A stretch of 64,000 nt of DNA from Laetiporus sulphureus 93-53 (Eukaryota > Basidiomycota > Agaricomycetes > Polyporales > Laetiporaceae): assembly GCF_001632365.1 (NCBI RefSeq), contig NW_024468580.1:62001-126000 (forward strand), in the 5' to 3' direction. A program made the position numbers and the translations under genes. Shown here piece after piece: positions 33,255 to 46,049 of the stretch. Position 1 is the stretch's first letter. Every line of letters starts with the position of its first letter. The notes under the pieces were generated by a model. That model had not been told where the DNA came from and did no database searches. It saw nothing but the letters and a program-made list of their open reading frames with translations.

Positions 33255-36083
33255 GATCAGGTCATTATACAACACAGTGATCTCCATCAGCTGCAGACGC
33301 AGCTTTTTCTTAGACATCGAATGAGGCAGCTTCGCTTGAGGTGGCCGTAACACCCATGGCCCCTCACCACCTGATACTACAAATGTCACTGTACCAGTAT
33401 GTTTACCTGCAATGACTAGGGCATCATTGTTGATTTTGGGAGGGTGTGTCTCAAACGACGTCACAGGAAGCATATATCTTGCATAAAGCCCTCATCCTAG
33501 GTATGACTTGATAGGAAGCTGGTTGAAGCTGAACAAAGCTAACGTTTCCTCGATACAAAGCTCGACTTCACAGCACCTGTTGTCAACAATGTGAATGTGT
33601 TTGGTGCTGCGTATCCTAAGAGGAAGCGTTCGAATCTTTGATAACACTTCATGCACTCGTGGATCTGATAAAAGTACATCGAGGCTGACAGATTCTAAAT
33701 GACATATCACATGAGTGATATTTCAGATTGGCGATGTCCTGATTCAGCGAGCACACTTACCGTGAGTGGTGACAGATTTCATGAGTGAGATGGTGGAAGG
33801 ACCACTCAAACTCGAAGCAAGCTGATCCAAGATTTCTTCCACCATAACAGATTCTACATATCGCATGAGTGATATTGCAGATCCGTTGCAATCTGGGAAC
33901 TTACTGTCAGGTGCAGAAGATTTTTCAGCTGGAGCGGTGGAAGGCCCACCAGCATCTGCACCACTCACATCTGCAGCAAGTCAGTCCAGCATGACAGCCA
34001 TCGAGATATCTGAAATGTCAGACGATGCTACCTATGCTGCTCTCTGTCAGTAGTCTTCCATGGTTTCAGGCCATTCGGGACTGAGGGGCTCAGCATCGAA
34101 TGACCATGGTGAAGTTGACCCCTCTGCAGCTGCAACCGATTCTGATGAATTCCTACCAGCTTTTTCAGCTGGCAACGTGTCCGATATCTCACCGATTGAC
34201 GCAAACAAAGTAATCTCATCTTTATCGCTAGAAATTGAGGTAGAAGTCAGAATCACTATTGACTAAAAATGAATCAAATAACACATCTAGTCAGGCCAAT
34301 CTCCTCCATGAGGCACCATAATAAAAGATCGTGAGGAGCATCCATCTCGATTTGATAGCGGTCATTCAAGATACTCGTTAGGTATTTCTTCCAGCCCTTG
34401 TGCCCACCATGGATGATGGTCACATGTTGTCTGGCATACTTTTGGTGAATCTCGAACAGGAAGCGTGAGCTTGTTAATGATTCATTTAATGATTCATGAA
34501 GACTGCTGTGTGATGATGATGCCACTCGCTCTTCTGGTACAGTGAAGTACTGCAGTTCCAGCTCATGCTTGATGACATTGTGAGGTCTCACGACAATCTT
34601 TACATAGGTTCAGCCCATGACATTGCAGAAAGTGGAAAATGCACCTCATAATTCTTTTTATGAATGAGTAACTGCAGCTCATCCTTGTCGTTCTCGTTCA
34701 TCAAAACGAATTCTTAAACTCCACAATAATTACCTCACACAACCTGCACGCTATCACCTGAGTGAAAGAACCTATCGAGGCTGTGTAACAGCACCGTAGC
34801 TGCTTGAATACCATCCTGACCAAATGCCACTTCAGCACAGTCCTCTGTAATGCCTTGTATGATTCCTTCTGTGCAGGATAATTCTTCATCTATCATGTAA
34901 TATGATCACCAATGGCCAGACTTGCAATGTATGCTCAGTGAATGAGACCGTTGAGCACTGTCGGTGAGATCCAGCTGCAATGCATGAATGATAAGATCTC
35001 GTCTTTGCAGGGTGCATCAACCATGGGTGCCAGTAAACACGTGTCATATTTCAGATGCACAAGTCCATCTCTGAATTGCTTGTTATAAAAGCTGAACTCG
35101 GGCATGCCAGCGACAGGTTTCCTTTTCTTAACAGATCTGGTGCTGAACACTGCTAAAGCCTTCATGTGGTCAAAACGTTGTGCTGCTGGACGTGACGGTC
35201 ACTTTTATGAATAAGACATGTGGGGAACAGTCCAGATGAATGCACCCTTGATGTCTTCCACATATGCAAGGTCCCACTTGTAAAGTCAGTATTCAATTCT
35301 AGCAAAGCAAGGTGCCACGATGGCATCAGCTGCAAAGATGTAGAGGGAAATCTGCTGCTCTAATGGTACATGGACCAGCTGAACACTCAGGAGAAGATGA
35401 GATGCCAGTTTACATGTGTGCATGACATTGGCCAGCACCCACACTTCAATGTAAATGTGATTGGTGCGACAAACCAGTGTACCCTTCTCACAAAGGGATA
35501 TGGACTGTATGATTGGGTTCTCTGCGGAGTTCACTGGTGGTGAGATGCTTTGATGTGGCAGCACTGCAGAGCCTTCAGAATCAGATGGACCCACAGACTG
35601 TGTTACAGATGCCACTGTGGGGGCCAATGCACCAAAGATAAGACAGAGTGCTCGAAGAGCACAGTTTGGCTGGACAATTCTCAGTGTCAATCGGTGATGT
35701 AAGTGAGAGTGCACGATATGTACCCTGGTCTTCACCATCCACAATGTAGAATCTGTCAGCTCAGGGGCCTGAACAGACTCTAATGCATTGATGTCCATCG
35801 AAAAGGCTTGAGAAGCCCTCAAATGCATCACGTAATAATGTGCGATTTCCTTCTTAAGAATCCTTTCTTCATCATCGGATGAGCTTCTGGCCTGAACAGA
35901 TGAAGACTCATCTTCTGAGTGTACACTACCATTATCAATGAAATCTATAGATCCATCAGCTGTGATTCGCACATCGCACGCTGTTGACTCACCTGACAAA
36001 GGCTGATCATCTTCCTCCATCACCTCAGTCTCCCCATCATCATCCACGACAGCCTCAGTGTTGAGATACTGACTGACTGGCAT
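33255..36083 (-). pseudogene. Spt5-like (NGN + KOW) gene, intron-bearing, degraded
   Basis: Spt5 is an RNA polymerase elongation factor; fungal genomes can hold divergent extra copies. Minus-strand parts in order: N-terminal 265-codon frame (35286-36083) that opens with an acidic tract (VVDDDGETEVMEEDDQ), then TLWMVKTR and HIYIEVWVLANV..VQLVHVPLEQQ, the shape of an NGN domain; then VEDIKG and, at 34935-35165, KKRKPVAGMPEF and NKQFRDGLVHLKYDTC, as in Spt5 after the first KOW; then QHVTIIHGGHKGWKKYL (34274-34591), a KOW motif; a Ser/Ala-rich linker; IHIVDNRC; and NNDALVIAGKHTGTVTFV (33400-33440), a last KOW. Frames are separated by introns or breaks. It ends beside the Tc1 element. Whether any transcript is functional cannot be told. 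Confidence 0.55.
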
Positions 36084-36289
36084 GCACTAATACAAATCAA
36101 CATGAACTGTTACTCACATATCAAAAGAATAAGTAAATCACCTTGTCTGGCATTATAGTGGACTTGTACCATGGAGAAGTTGACTGAGCTAGTTCAACCA
36201 GAGTTCAATGAACTCTGGCTGAAAGTCAGACTTGTAAGAGTATTTCCATGCATCTCATGGTTTATGGTAAGTTCCGCAAGGATGGCTTT

Positions 36290-38310
36290 TCTCAAGAGAT
36301 CAGGAGAGCACAAATCTTAACGAGATCTGGAATACAGTTCGGACAGGCTAATCAACAACAGATATAGGAACAAACTCACCTGAGGAACCCACTGCTATAA
36401 TATGAGCCGTCAGAGGTGCAAGCGGGGAGACAATGGATGAAGACAAAGACTATAATGCAGCATCGGTGTGCATGCTGCATGCTGCAGCACTTAGCATGCA
36501 GCCATTTATACAGTAAGTATCGACCTGGAAACAATAATAGAGATAAGCGTATCTGCACAGAAAGCCTGCCACTCTGAGATCGGTGTCAGTGCCGGTGTTC
36601 ACCATCTGAAGCGATGAAAAGCCAGGCTGCATTGAGGAAGATGGGCAACTTAGCAGATGGAGCACTAAGAGGGAGAATAGACATACCTGGCATGGATGCA
36701 TATGCCAGATCAAAAACAGATGCACAGTGGGGAATGACTTAGGAAAGCATGAGCAGATGATGCATGTGACAGTGGATGGCATCGAACAGACGAGGAGCTA
36801 TGACTTCTTGTCACTGCAGTTTGTGGGCAAATAATGCATGCAACGGTGGATGGCATCAGATGGATGACATCCTGCAATGTCTTTTAGCTGCAGTGGTCGA
36901 TAAACTCGCAATAGGAGGATGATGAGGACTGTTTATTTTTTTGCACTCAAGCAAACCGAATGGTAATTTTATTTCAACGCTACGCTAGAAGACTACGACA
37001 CCCATGCCGATCATGACGATGACACTGTCTGCTCAATGGACATGACACTGAAGAGGCTGCCCCACCAAGTGGGCAGCCACCACCATGGCAGGTGGCGAAG
37101 AGAAAAAGGTGCCCAAGAGAATGCTGGGGGTAATATAAAGTTCTTTATTCAGGCCAGATCTGCCACTTCCTGATCAGAATATATGTTCCCACCCCCACAT
37201 GCACCACCATCCAGATGTGTTGATCAGGAAGTGGGCAGGGGTGGGAACATATATCTTGATCTGGAAGTGGGCAGAGGTGAGAACATATATCTTGATCAGG
37301 AAGTGGACAGGGGTGGAAACATATATCTTGATCTGGAAGTGAGCAGTGCTAATGGTGGTGCACAGGTGGGGGTGAGAACATATATGCTGATCAGGAAGTG
37401 GCAGACCTGCCCTGAACAAAGAACTTTATATTACCCCTAGCATCCTCTTGGGTGCCTTTTTCTCTTCACTACCTGCCATGGTGGTGGCTGCCCACTTGGT
37501 GGGGTGGCCTCTTCAGCATCATGTCTGTTGAGCAGACAGCATTGTCATCATTGGCAGCAGCAGTGGCGTCAGCATGTGCATCATAGTCTTCTAGCATAGC
37601 ATTGAAATAAAATTACTATTTGGTTTGCTTGAGCGCAAAAAAATGAACAGTCCTCATCATCCTCCTATTGCGAGTTTATCGACCACCGCAGCTAAAAGAT
37701 GTCACGGGATGTTGTCTGTCAGATGCCATTCACTGTTGCATGCATCATTTGCCCACAAACTGCAGTGACAAGAAGTCATAGCTCCTCATCTGTTCGATGC
37801 CATCCACCATCACATGCATCATCTGCTCATGCTTTCCTAAGTCATTCCCCACCATGCATTTGTTTTTGATCTGGCATATGCGTCCATGCCAGGTATGTCT
37901 ATTCTTCCTCTTAGTGCTCCATCTGCTAAGTCACCCATCTTCCTCGATGCAGCCTGGCTTTCCATCACTTCAGATGGTGAACACCGACACTGACAGTGAC
38001 ACCGATGCATTGTTTTCCCACTTCTGTCTGTGGCTGCTCATAGCAGTGGGCTTTCTGTGCAGGTATGCTCATCTCTATTGTTGTTTCCAGGTCAATACTT
38101 ATTGTCTAAACGGCTGCATGCCAAGTGCTGCAGTGCACAGCATGCACACCGATGCTGCATTACAGTCTTCGTCTTCATCCATTGTCTCTCCGTTTGCATC
38201 TCCGGCAGTTTATATTGTAGCAGTGGATTCCTTAGGTTAGTTCATTCCTATATCCATCATCAATCAGCTTGTCCAACCTGTAGACCAGATCTCACCAAGA
38301 TTGTTCATGA
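36290..38310. repeat. Giant palindrome 1 (foldback-like)
   Basis: The left arm 36290-37210 is the inverse complement of the right arm 37350-38310 almost throughout. Landmarks: CCAGGTATGTCTATTCTTCC on the right at 37890 and its inverse at 36673; GCAAAAAAATGAACAGTCCT at 37635 and its inverse at about 36920; CTTTCTGTGCAG near 38050 and its inverse near 36570. Open frames in the arms mirror one another on opposite strands (for example 36450-36782 minus and 37797-38240 plus, both starting MPSTxTCIICSCFPKSFPT), so they are repeat sequence, not independent genes. Confidence 0.85.
37219..37345 (+). repeat. 36-bp tandem repeat at centre of palindrome 1
   Basis: About 3.5 units of 36 bp, each beginning TTGATC(A/T)GGAAGTGG and ending GGAACATATATC. 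The innermost part of each arm carries one such unit. Translated, it is a 12-residue repeat (EVGRGGNIYLDQ). Confidence 0.9.
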
Positions 38311-38839
38311 GTTACCTCAATTACGCCCTCGCACATGCTGAGCATATGCTCAAGCAAGCTCATCTGTCACCCAGTTCAACACCAATGTCTTGCATCAGTT
38401 ATGCTCGATTCATCGATTGATGGTCATGTCTTCTAGCTGTAGACTCCTCAAATGGGAGAATCGCGATGTCGAAAGGCGGATTATATTCAGGCTCTTATCC
38501 ACTATGTGAGTTGTTATCAAAACCTTCGCACAGAAAATTCTTACAAAGTGTCTGTGCAGCATGTCACTCTGCATGAACAATGGTCAGATTCTCAGAATCA
38601 TGCAGTCCCAGAAGAGAGTCTAGCATCTGCACCCATACTGCTGATGTGAAAGAGAGCAGCACCGGATGATATTTTGACTGAACCCCCCAAGCACACTCAC
38701 CTTGAGGACTGTTTGCTCCCTATCAATGATATTTTGGCACTGCTGCTGGCACATCTCTCAGTAATGGAGTGCAATGCCCCTTCATCTCAAATTGGGTGAG
38801 GTCCTTTCAAGGTAAGTGTCTTAGTGTGATCATGCTCAC

Positions 38840-41800
38840 AGCTAGGACTCATCCATGATCACAGCCTCTTGAAACTGCGACTCAACCCACTTTATGCAAA
38901 AAGCAAGTCTTGACTGAGAATTCAATAGGCCATGTAGACAAGCGCATCTGCCTCGAAGTCGGCGACACCAATCCTAATGCCGGTGAGCTTAACCATACAG
39001 TGTCATATTTGAGAGACTGTAATAGTAACAACTTCTCTTTGATCAGCCATTACGACCAAGCCAGCTCGAAAGAAGGATAGGAAGGCCATCATCCTGAAGT
39101 CACTCACCCGAGAAGTGGTAATTCAGCTCTTCCAAAGTTCCAAGCAGTGGACTCTGGTGAAGGAGGTGACCTTTCATTGCTTACTGAGTGACAACTTGGA
39201 CCTACGCACTCTGGCCATGCAACTTGGTGTCAACAGGTCCTGTCAGGTTAGTTCAACATCGGCATGTGTGACTGTCTATTGAAATCTTTGTCGGTCATTG
39301 ATCCAGCAAATTTCAAACCATTCTACAACTATCAAGATGAGATCGTGGACCATGATGACCTGGAGGATCTGTTGAGGGACAGTTTTTTGCACATGGTTGG
39401 ATCACATTTCCCATGATCAGATGTGTAATCAGTGTCATATATGCAGTGTTAGACGAGATCTGAGTCACCACGACGGAGGTTCACACTACTATCCTGCAAC
39501 CCTCCAACTAATCCCTTGAGAGAGGCTGTATCCCCACGGAAGACTGCTCTACAGTACCTCTGTTCAGACATGTTGTCAGCTGAGCAGGTAAATCAGCCTC
39601 TATTGTCTCAAGATCAACACTCATTGTCCAACTCCATCTAAAAGCATTCTCCTGGATTTCCATTGCATCATTCTAGATAGTGATCACCAACAATGCATAG
39701 GTACTCCATTGTCTCCCTGCTTGCATCTTCGGTTGCTCAGCACAGTGGGCTCTCTGCAGGTAAGTCAGCCTCTATTGTCCCGAGATTGACACTAACTGTC
39801 AAACTATGTCTAGTAGCATTCTTCCAGATTTCTGTCACATCATTTTAGATAGCGATCACCGATGATGCATAGCATTCCTCATCCATTGTCTTCCCACTTG
39901 CACCTCCAGCTGCTTGGAGCTAGTGGGCTCCTCATCGCATATGCTCTGTGCAGGTCCATTGATCTCTATTGTCCTGTGATTGACACTTATTGTCCAAACG
40001 GCTGAACTTTGCACTACAGCCTGGCTTTCCATCTTTCCATTGCTTCAGATGGTGAACATTGATATGTAATGCTCCTCCTCCATTGTTTTCTCGCTTGCAT
40101 CTTCAGAAAGGTATAAATATTCCATATACCAATCTGTTTATGTGCATCTCTTTTGCTCATCTGGCTGGAATGCACCGAGACAAGCACATCATGTCTGCTG
40201 TTCCAAATACTTGGCACAACACAGTTAGATGCTTGAAGCTCTTGTTACACATTGTCTGATGAGGGCTCCAGATTGCATCTCAGCAAGTGATCTTAAATGC
40301 GGCTAGTAATTCCTGGGTCAATGTAATTGTAAGTGTCCTTGTCTTCTTGTGGACCTAGCTCACAATTGATTGTATGGGTAGCAAGAGATGTATCGTGAGT
40401 CGCTCGACGCAGCGACTAGCGAATCATGTCAGGCTCAAGTAAGTAGGATCGCTGTTTTGCTGATTTTATGTGATGCATGCTTATCCATGCAAAGTCCTCT
40501 GAGGAACTCTCCAGCGATGACAAGCCAGAAGTGCATGAAATCATTTTCTCCAGTCAGGGTGAGATAGTTTCAGAAACAACAGAGGATGTACAAGCAGTGA
40601 GTGTGCAGCATTGTTTACACTAACAATCTTCAATATATCGTCTGCTAGCATTCCCATACTTACTATGATAACTTTGAGCAGGAATTGATGCAAGGTATTT
40701 TGGCAGCATCTGTGGTGGAAGCCTTGGAATCTCATGTGGAGTGCAATGGTCCATCGAGTGTGGTGAGAACGTGATTCGTGTTTCATCTTATGCCCGATTA
40801 AATATTCCCACAGCATGAGAGTGAGGTTCCTTTGGTGGAATCTCAACATGGTCTTTTCGGTGTTCAAGATAGCGTTGCAATTGACAATGACCCTCACTTT
40901 GTGTCCCTTGAGACCCAGCATCCAGAGGGAGGACCAATCACACAACAGGTGTTTCAGCTTGACCCTCCTGGTCTCAACAGTCTGGGACCTTCCATCAATG
41001 AAAGTGACTTAGCGAGATTGCTGCAGGTGATGTCTCTTGCTGTAGCGAATGGCATCAAGGAAGGCATGCAGAGAGTGCTAGACATGGTTGTCGAACAGAA
41101 GTCTCACTGCAGAAGCAGTGAGAGTGCTGACACGTGTCGCAATGTTACTAGAGGATCTGCAGAAATGGAATTCGACGAAGGTGAATACTTCGGAGATGTT
41201 GAACATCGTAAATGTCTTGCTGTATGAACAAAATGTCAGAGAGGTCCACGGAGCAACAATGTGTTCAATGTCAGTCATTATGGTCTGTTATTAGAGATTC
41301 ACGGCGATCTGACTTGTTCAACAGGCGCGATTCAGGCAGTACCTGCAAATTAAGGGCATTCTGCCTGCTGATGGCAGATTGCCAGCCAGTGCAATGCCTT
41401 CAGTAGTCGAGGCCTTCATTGATGAAATCAGAGATGGCCCTGACATTACATTGCCACTCATGGATTGGAGTAGTGAGCTGAGCTCTCTATGGAATAAGGA
41501 ACTGATACTGCTCCTCTCTCAAGAATTTTTCCAGTGAATCATCAGGCTCAGAATTCCCTCTTCTTTTTGATCCTGAAACTATAACAGAGACAATGTTGCT
41601 GCACTTCTGTACCATGAGAATTACAGTGCATGCAAGCACAGGTCCATCATGCAGGCTCTTACAACTGGGAAGAGAGGAAAGCCAATGATGCGATGCAACA
41701 CAAGGCATCAGGGTGTGAGTCACAGGTTGCATTGTAAACCAATACTAATCATTTGTCTCATAGATATTCATGAGATGTGCTCAGGTTATGAACGCAAACA

Positions 41801-42260
41801 AGGGAAGCTCATCAGCTTTGTGGAATGCTGTCGAGAACATTTTAGAGAAACTCAAGGTTGCTGGGATGAGCTCAAACCACACAGATGAAGAAGCAAGTAA
41901 ATGTCACAAAGCCGTCTGCAGAGTGCAGCTGCCTTGGTGTCATGATGACGTCGATGCCTTGTTGTCCACTGTAGACAGTTATCAGACTGCATCAGGAGCC
42001 CTGGGATTGAAAGGAAACTGAGCTCTTCCCCAAATTCAGCAGCTCTTGTCCACATCTCCAAAGTCGAGCTGGCAATGTGTCTGCGGTCTACCGAAATCTT
42101 ACTATGACCCACAGTGGCTAGCATCATTGATGAAAGTTGAGCGATCCAGAGTAGGGTATGCAAGCAATGAAGAAGAGATACCTCACTTAGTAAGCCTGTC
42201 ATCTGTACTCTGTCTCAGTCTAATGCTTGCCTCAATAGTGTCCATTTGAAGACTAACAGC
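38840..42260 (+). pseudogene. Gene of unknown function, Agaricomycete-type, exons in pieces
   Basis: Plus-strand coding blocks with apparent introns between them: TKPARKKDRKAIILKSLTRE with VTFHCLLSDNLDLRTLAMQL (39055-39235); IDPANFKPFYNYQDEIVDHD (39299-39358); the frame 40832-41227 (PPGLNSLGPSINESDLARLL); FRQYLQIKGILPADGRLPAS through LLLSQEFFQ (41330-41530); then FPLLFDPETITETMLLHFCT; and a C-terminal block at 41770-42180 with ALWNAVENILEKLKVAGMSS, CRVQLPWCHDDVDALL and SYYDPQWLASL. The C-terminal order (GMSS..TDEE, PW..DVD.LL, FYDP.WL) is one I recall from a very common Agaricomycete protein family with no known function. Stops and the 39530-40060 satellite inside the gene suggest decay. Confidence 0.5.
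39530..40060 (+). repeat. Dispersed satellite S, array of about 3 units (plus)
   Basis: Units of about 170-195 bp containing GCAGGTAAGTCAGCCTCTAT, GATTTCCATTGCATCA and CTGCTCAGCACAGTGGGCTC. The unit joint recurs at about 39587, 39757 and 39951. Confidence 0.75.
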
Positions 42261-42422
42261 CTCCTAGCATGCATGCATTGTTTCTGATGTTGCTGAGTCA
42301 AATGAATATGCGGCACATGCAATGTCAGTATTTGGAGCCATTGGATTTGAGTCCATTCAATTCTGAATTGATAGACCATTAATGTACTCAACAGTGAGAA
42401 TATGTGTATATCTACCATGATA

Positions 42423-43810
42423 CTGGGCTGCCCATTTGGTGGGGTGGCCTTCTCGACGCATTGTTGGTTGAGCAGACAGTGTCGTTGTCATCATCGGTGT
42501 CGTAGTGTCAAGCATGGCATTCAAATAGAAATATATACCAGAAATATCGTACCATTCAGCTTCGTTAAGTGCAGTAAAACAAAAGTAATTTGTCGTCCTC
42601 CTCCTGCCCCATCGACTACCACAGTGACAAGATGTCATGGGATGTTGACCATCGCATGCATCATTCACCTGCAGAGTGATCCACCATCCTCCCACTCCAT
42701 TGACTATCAACATTTTAGGATGTCGATCGTCGCACACATCATCCACTCATTCTACATCATGTGTTTGTTTTTGATTCAGCACATGTGTTCACACCAGGTA
42801 TGTCTATTCTCCTTCTTAGTGCTCCATCTGCTAAGTTGCCCATCTTCCTCAATGCAGCCTGGCTTTCCATCACTTTGATGATAAACACCGATGATGCGAG
42901 TGGTGCTTGTCCATTGTCTCCCTGCTCATGTCTCCAGGTACTCGGAGCAGCGGGCTCTCTTCAGGTAAGTCAGCCTCTATTGTCCAGAGATCGACATTAA
43001 TTGTCTTGATAGCAATCGCTGATGATGCATAGTGTTCCCCATCCATTGTTCCCCTACAATGCATAATGCGCTCATCCATTGTTTCCCACTTGCATTGCAT
43101 CTCCAGCTGTTCTGAGCAGTGGGCTCTGTGCAGATACATCTGCCTCTATTATCCTGAGGTTGACACCAATTGCCTAAGTCCATCTAGTATCGTTCTCTCT
43201 CATCTCAATCGCATCACATTTGATAGTGATCACTGATGATGCATAGTGCTCCCCATCCATTGTCCCCCTATTATGTCTCCGACCACTCAGGTCGACACTA
43301 ATTATCCAACTTCTGTGCAGGTAAGTCAACATCCATTGTTTTGAGGTCGACAACTAATTATTTTGTCTAGTATCATTCTCCCAGATTTCCATCGCTCCAG
43401 ATGATGAACACTGATGATGCCTAGTGGTTCCTCATTCATTGTCTCCTCACTTGCATCTCTGGCTGCTCAGTGTAGTGGGCTCTGTGTGGAGGTATGTCAT
43501 CTGCCTCTATTGTTCTGAGATCGACACTAACTGTCCAACTGCATCTCTATCGTTTTCTTACACCTCCGGCTGCTCGGAGCAGTGAGCTCTTCATCATGTA
43601 TGCTCTGGTGCAGGTACGTCGAGCTCTATTGTCCCATGATCAACACTTATTGTCCACACAGCTTTGTTTAGTAGCATTCTAGGTAGCACTCTTCCATATG
43701 ATGTGTGCTGAACTCCGCATGAACAGTACAGTCTAGCTTTCCATCACTCTGAATGGTGAACATTGTTACGCTGCTCATTCCATTGTTTTTCGCTTGCATC
43801 TTCGGCAGTA
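42423..43810 (+). repeat. Single palindrome-type arm with satellite S array
   Basis: From 42423 (GGGCTGCCCATTTGGTGGGG) this follows the right arm of palindromes 1 and 2, through CCAGGTATGTCTATTCTCCT at 42797 and into about five S units (joints near 42964, 43132, 43318, 43491 and 43613). No inverted partner is near, so it is a half-element. Confidence 0.75.
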
Positions 43811-44114
43811 CATAGTAAGTAGTACTATTCTTCTTATTCTTTCATGCAGTAGTGCTCATGTAGTTATCTCGATCCTCTACAGTTAAAAATCGAGGTTGAA
43901 CACCTCATTCCCTCAATTCCAAGCCTCAACTTTGACATGTCCTTGCCAATCTCATGGTTGTCACATAATGAGTGAGGTAGGGGGATTTTATCAAAGGCAC
44001 TTTTGCAAGTGCTTATATTGCTTACGCAACACATAGATGATCCTCACAAACACATTTTTGGCACATGACTCACCTGTTAATGTTATCACTTCAAGTTGTG
44101 ATGGCACGATAATG

Positions 44115-45573
44115 TTGACTGCAGGTGTGGGCATCGAGCCCATGTTCAGTCCTGCTCCTCACTGACTGTAATTTAGCTGATGATGGCTACCTCATTGTTT
44201 GGGATTTGAAGACCAGATATAAATTGCAAGAACTAAACTGTGTATTCCACGGTCCAGTCATCAGCGTGCACTGGATTGATCTCGGAAAGGGAGACAATCT
44301 CGCATTTGTCTTCAGATGTGCAGACGGCACCCTGCAAGTTTATCAGAGGGATGATGATCAGGTCTGTCAGTGCTCCTCAGCCTTGCATTCTTGCTGTCTC
44401 AACTATAGTTGTCCATAAGACTCCATTCATCTTCTGTTCTTCAACTTCTGCCCACAATGGATTCATGCAATATTTAAGTCTCGATCCCAATCATGGCCAG
44501 ATAGCCAACACTGGAGGGGGTACTGTCCACATCTGGAAGCTCAATGCAGATGGTGAGGTGATTGCCATTTGTTAAAGTGTCCCACACTGACCACAACCTT
44601 TTCAGGCATTTTAGACAGCATGACCGTGGACGTTAATGACTAAGGATATATGCTTCAATCTGTTCACTTCTGCAACAATGGGACAAATGTCGTGTTGTGC
44701 TATTGTGAATCTCATGAGGTGTAAGCTCTAACTGTCATCTCAGAATATTGCGTGAAGCTTAGTTTGTTTTCAGTCTGTGCTACAGCATCGATCCTTGGTC
44801 ACTGAAGTGGGCAAAGCAATTACCCACACAGATGTAATTTCTCAGCCTTCATCTTTGCAAAGCCATGCTGATCTCTTGAATAGTGGGCATTTGATATTGT
44901 TATGGGATGGACAAACCCTGTTCATTTTGAACCTCATCAGCGGTGTCGATCAATATAAATTCCCATCGTTAGAATGAGTACGGTTGTATTCATACCCGAT
45001 AGTCAGCAACTGAATAATGCAAGTCAGTACACTCAGTACCCAGCTCAGTATAGGTGGAAACGATGGGTTTGCTTGCCTCTATGACACTACTACAGAACAT
45101 CTGTTGCAGATGCTTGAACATATCCGTGGTAAGCAACATTCTTCATGAGCTTCTTTGCTGTTCTCGTTCTGTTCACATCACTCAGGTTTGCTTCCTTCTA
45201 CCGACAGATGCAACTTTTTACAGACCATTTCAGTAGGTTACAGTTCACAAATCTCATGTCATACAGCTTATTCATATGCCTCTTCTTTGTAGACCCATGA
45301 AGGCATGCTTAACTCTTTAGTTGTGATGGCCTCCACTGATGATGGGCCATCAGAGATCAAAATATGGTCACGAGTGCATCATTCCACCTAATGCCCACAT
45401 CTTATCCAATTGATGGTCATTAGCTCATTGTAATGCATGGATGTGATAGCATGTCATCAACATCTTGGTCCCAATTGATGGTAGTTGCATTCCTGACTGC
45501 TGTGTTTGTGACACTTATTACCTCCAACCGTGACTTCAGCCTAGCAGACTATGCAGCATACTTCACTGTGTGA
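44115..45573 (+). pseudogene. WD40-repeat protein gene with C-terminal membrane segment, degraded
   Basis: The beta-propeller is read from blocks: LADDGYLIVWDLKTRYKLQE (44177-44236) with VISVHWIDLGKGDNLAFVFR, ADGTLQVYQRDDD, LDPNHGQIANTGGGTVHIWK (44480-44545), VHFCNNGTNVVLCYCESHEV (44660-44720), LLWDGQTLFILNLISGVDQY, GGNDGFACLYDTTTEHLLQM (45053-45113, in another frame) and ASTDDGPSEIKIWS. Short introns separate them. The C-terminus has a hydrophobic stretch, LMVVAFLTAVFVTLI, followed by a short tail and a stop near 45571, which would anchor it in a membrane. Frameshifts and a stop near 44640 suggest a pseudogene, but one or two could be introns I misplaced. Confidence 0.6.
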
Positions 45574-46049
45574 GTGTGTGCTCTCCTCGATGGCATCCTC
45601 CTGTAGTCAATTGCAAATGCCATGCTGTACTTGATACTGATTGTAGTATTACCAAGAAAGACACTCATGACTAACAAATACAAAGATTGATCAGTAAAGT
45701 ACAGCTACATGTTCACGGATCATCACCACCATCACTGCATGGTATCCACAATAGGTGACAGTGTTTCTTCTATGCCCAATCATGACTGCTGAAGTATGCA
45801 GTATCAAGTGAATCACAGCATAGATGGATGTCAGAGAGCTTTATGCCATCTCTGAGAAGCTCTTCAACTTCCTGGCAGGGCTTAACTCTATATGCAGCAA
45901 GCACTGGATCCTGGGCTACTTTGATGACCATCTGCTTGATCTCATCTTCTGACTATGCATCCTTCATCGATTGCATCATGCTCAGCCAGGCTTGAATATT
46001 GACAGGTTCAATGGGTATGTGGGCCATCTCTACTAGGAATGAAGATTCC
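45574..46049. other. No recognised gene
   Basis: Only short open frames between the WD40 gene and the 33-bp minisatellite. Confidence 0.3.

Noticed and set aside
36450..36782. 110-codon frame (MPSTVTCIICSCF...)
   Set aside because: The same frame recurs in palindrome arms at 37797, 55488 and 56708 with different breaks; it is repeat sequence.
37219..37345. Regular repeats considered as a CRISPR-like array
   Set aside because: Head-to-tail 36-bp repeats without spacers, in a eukaryotic genome.
37174..37440. Open frames on both strands at the centre of palindrome 1
   Set aside because: Same reason: repeat-derived, with a 36-bp period divisible by three.
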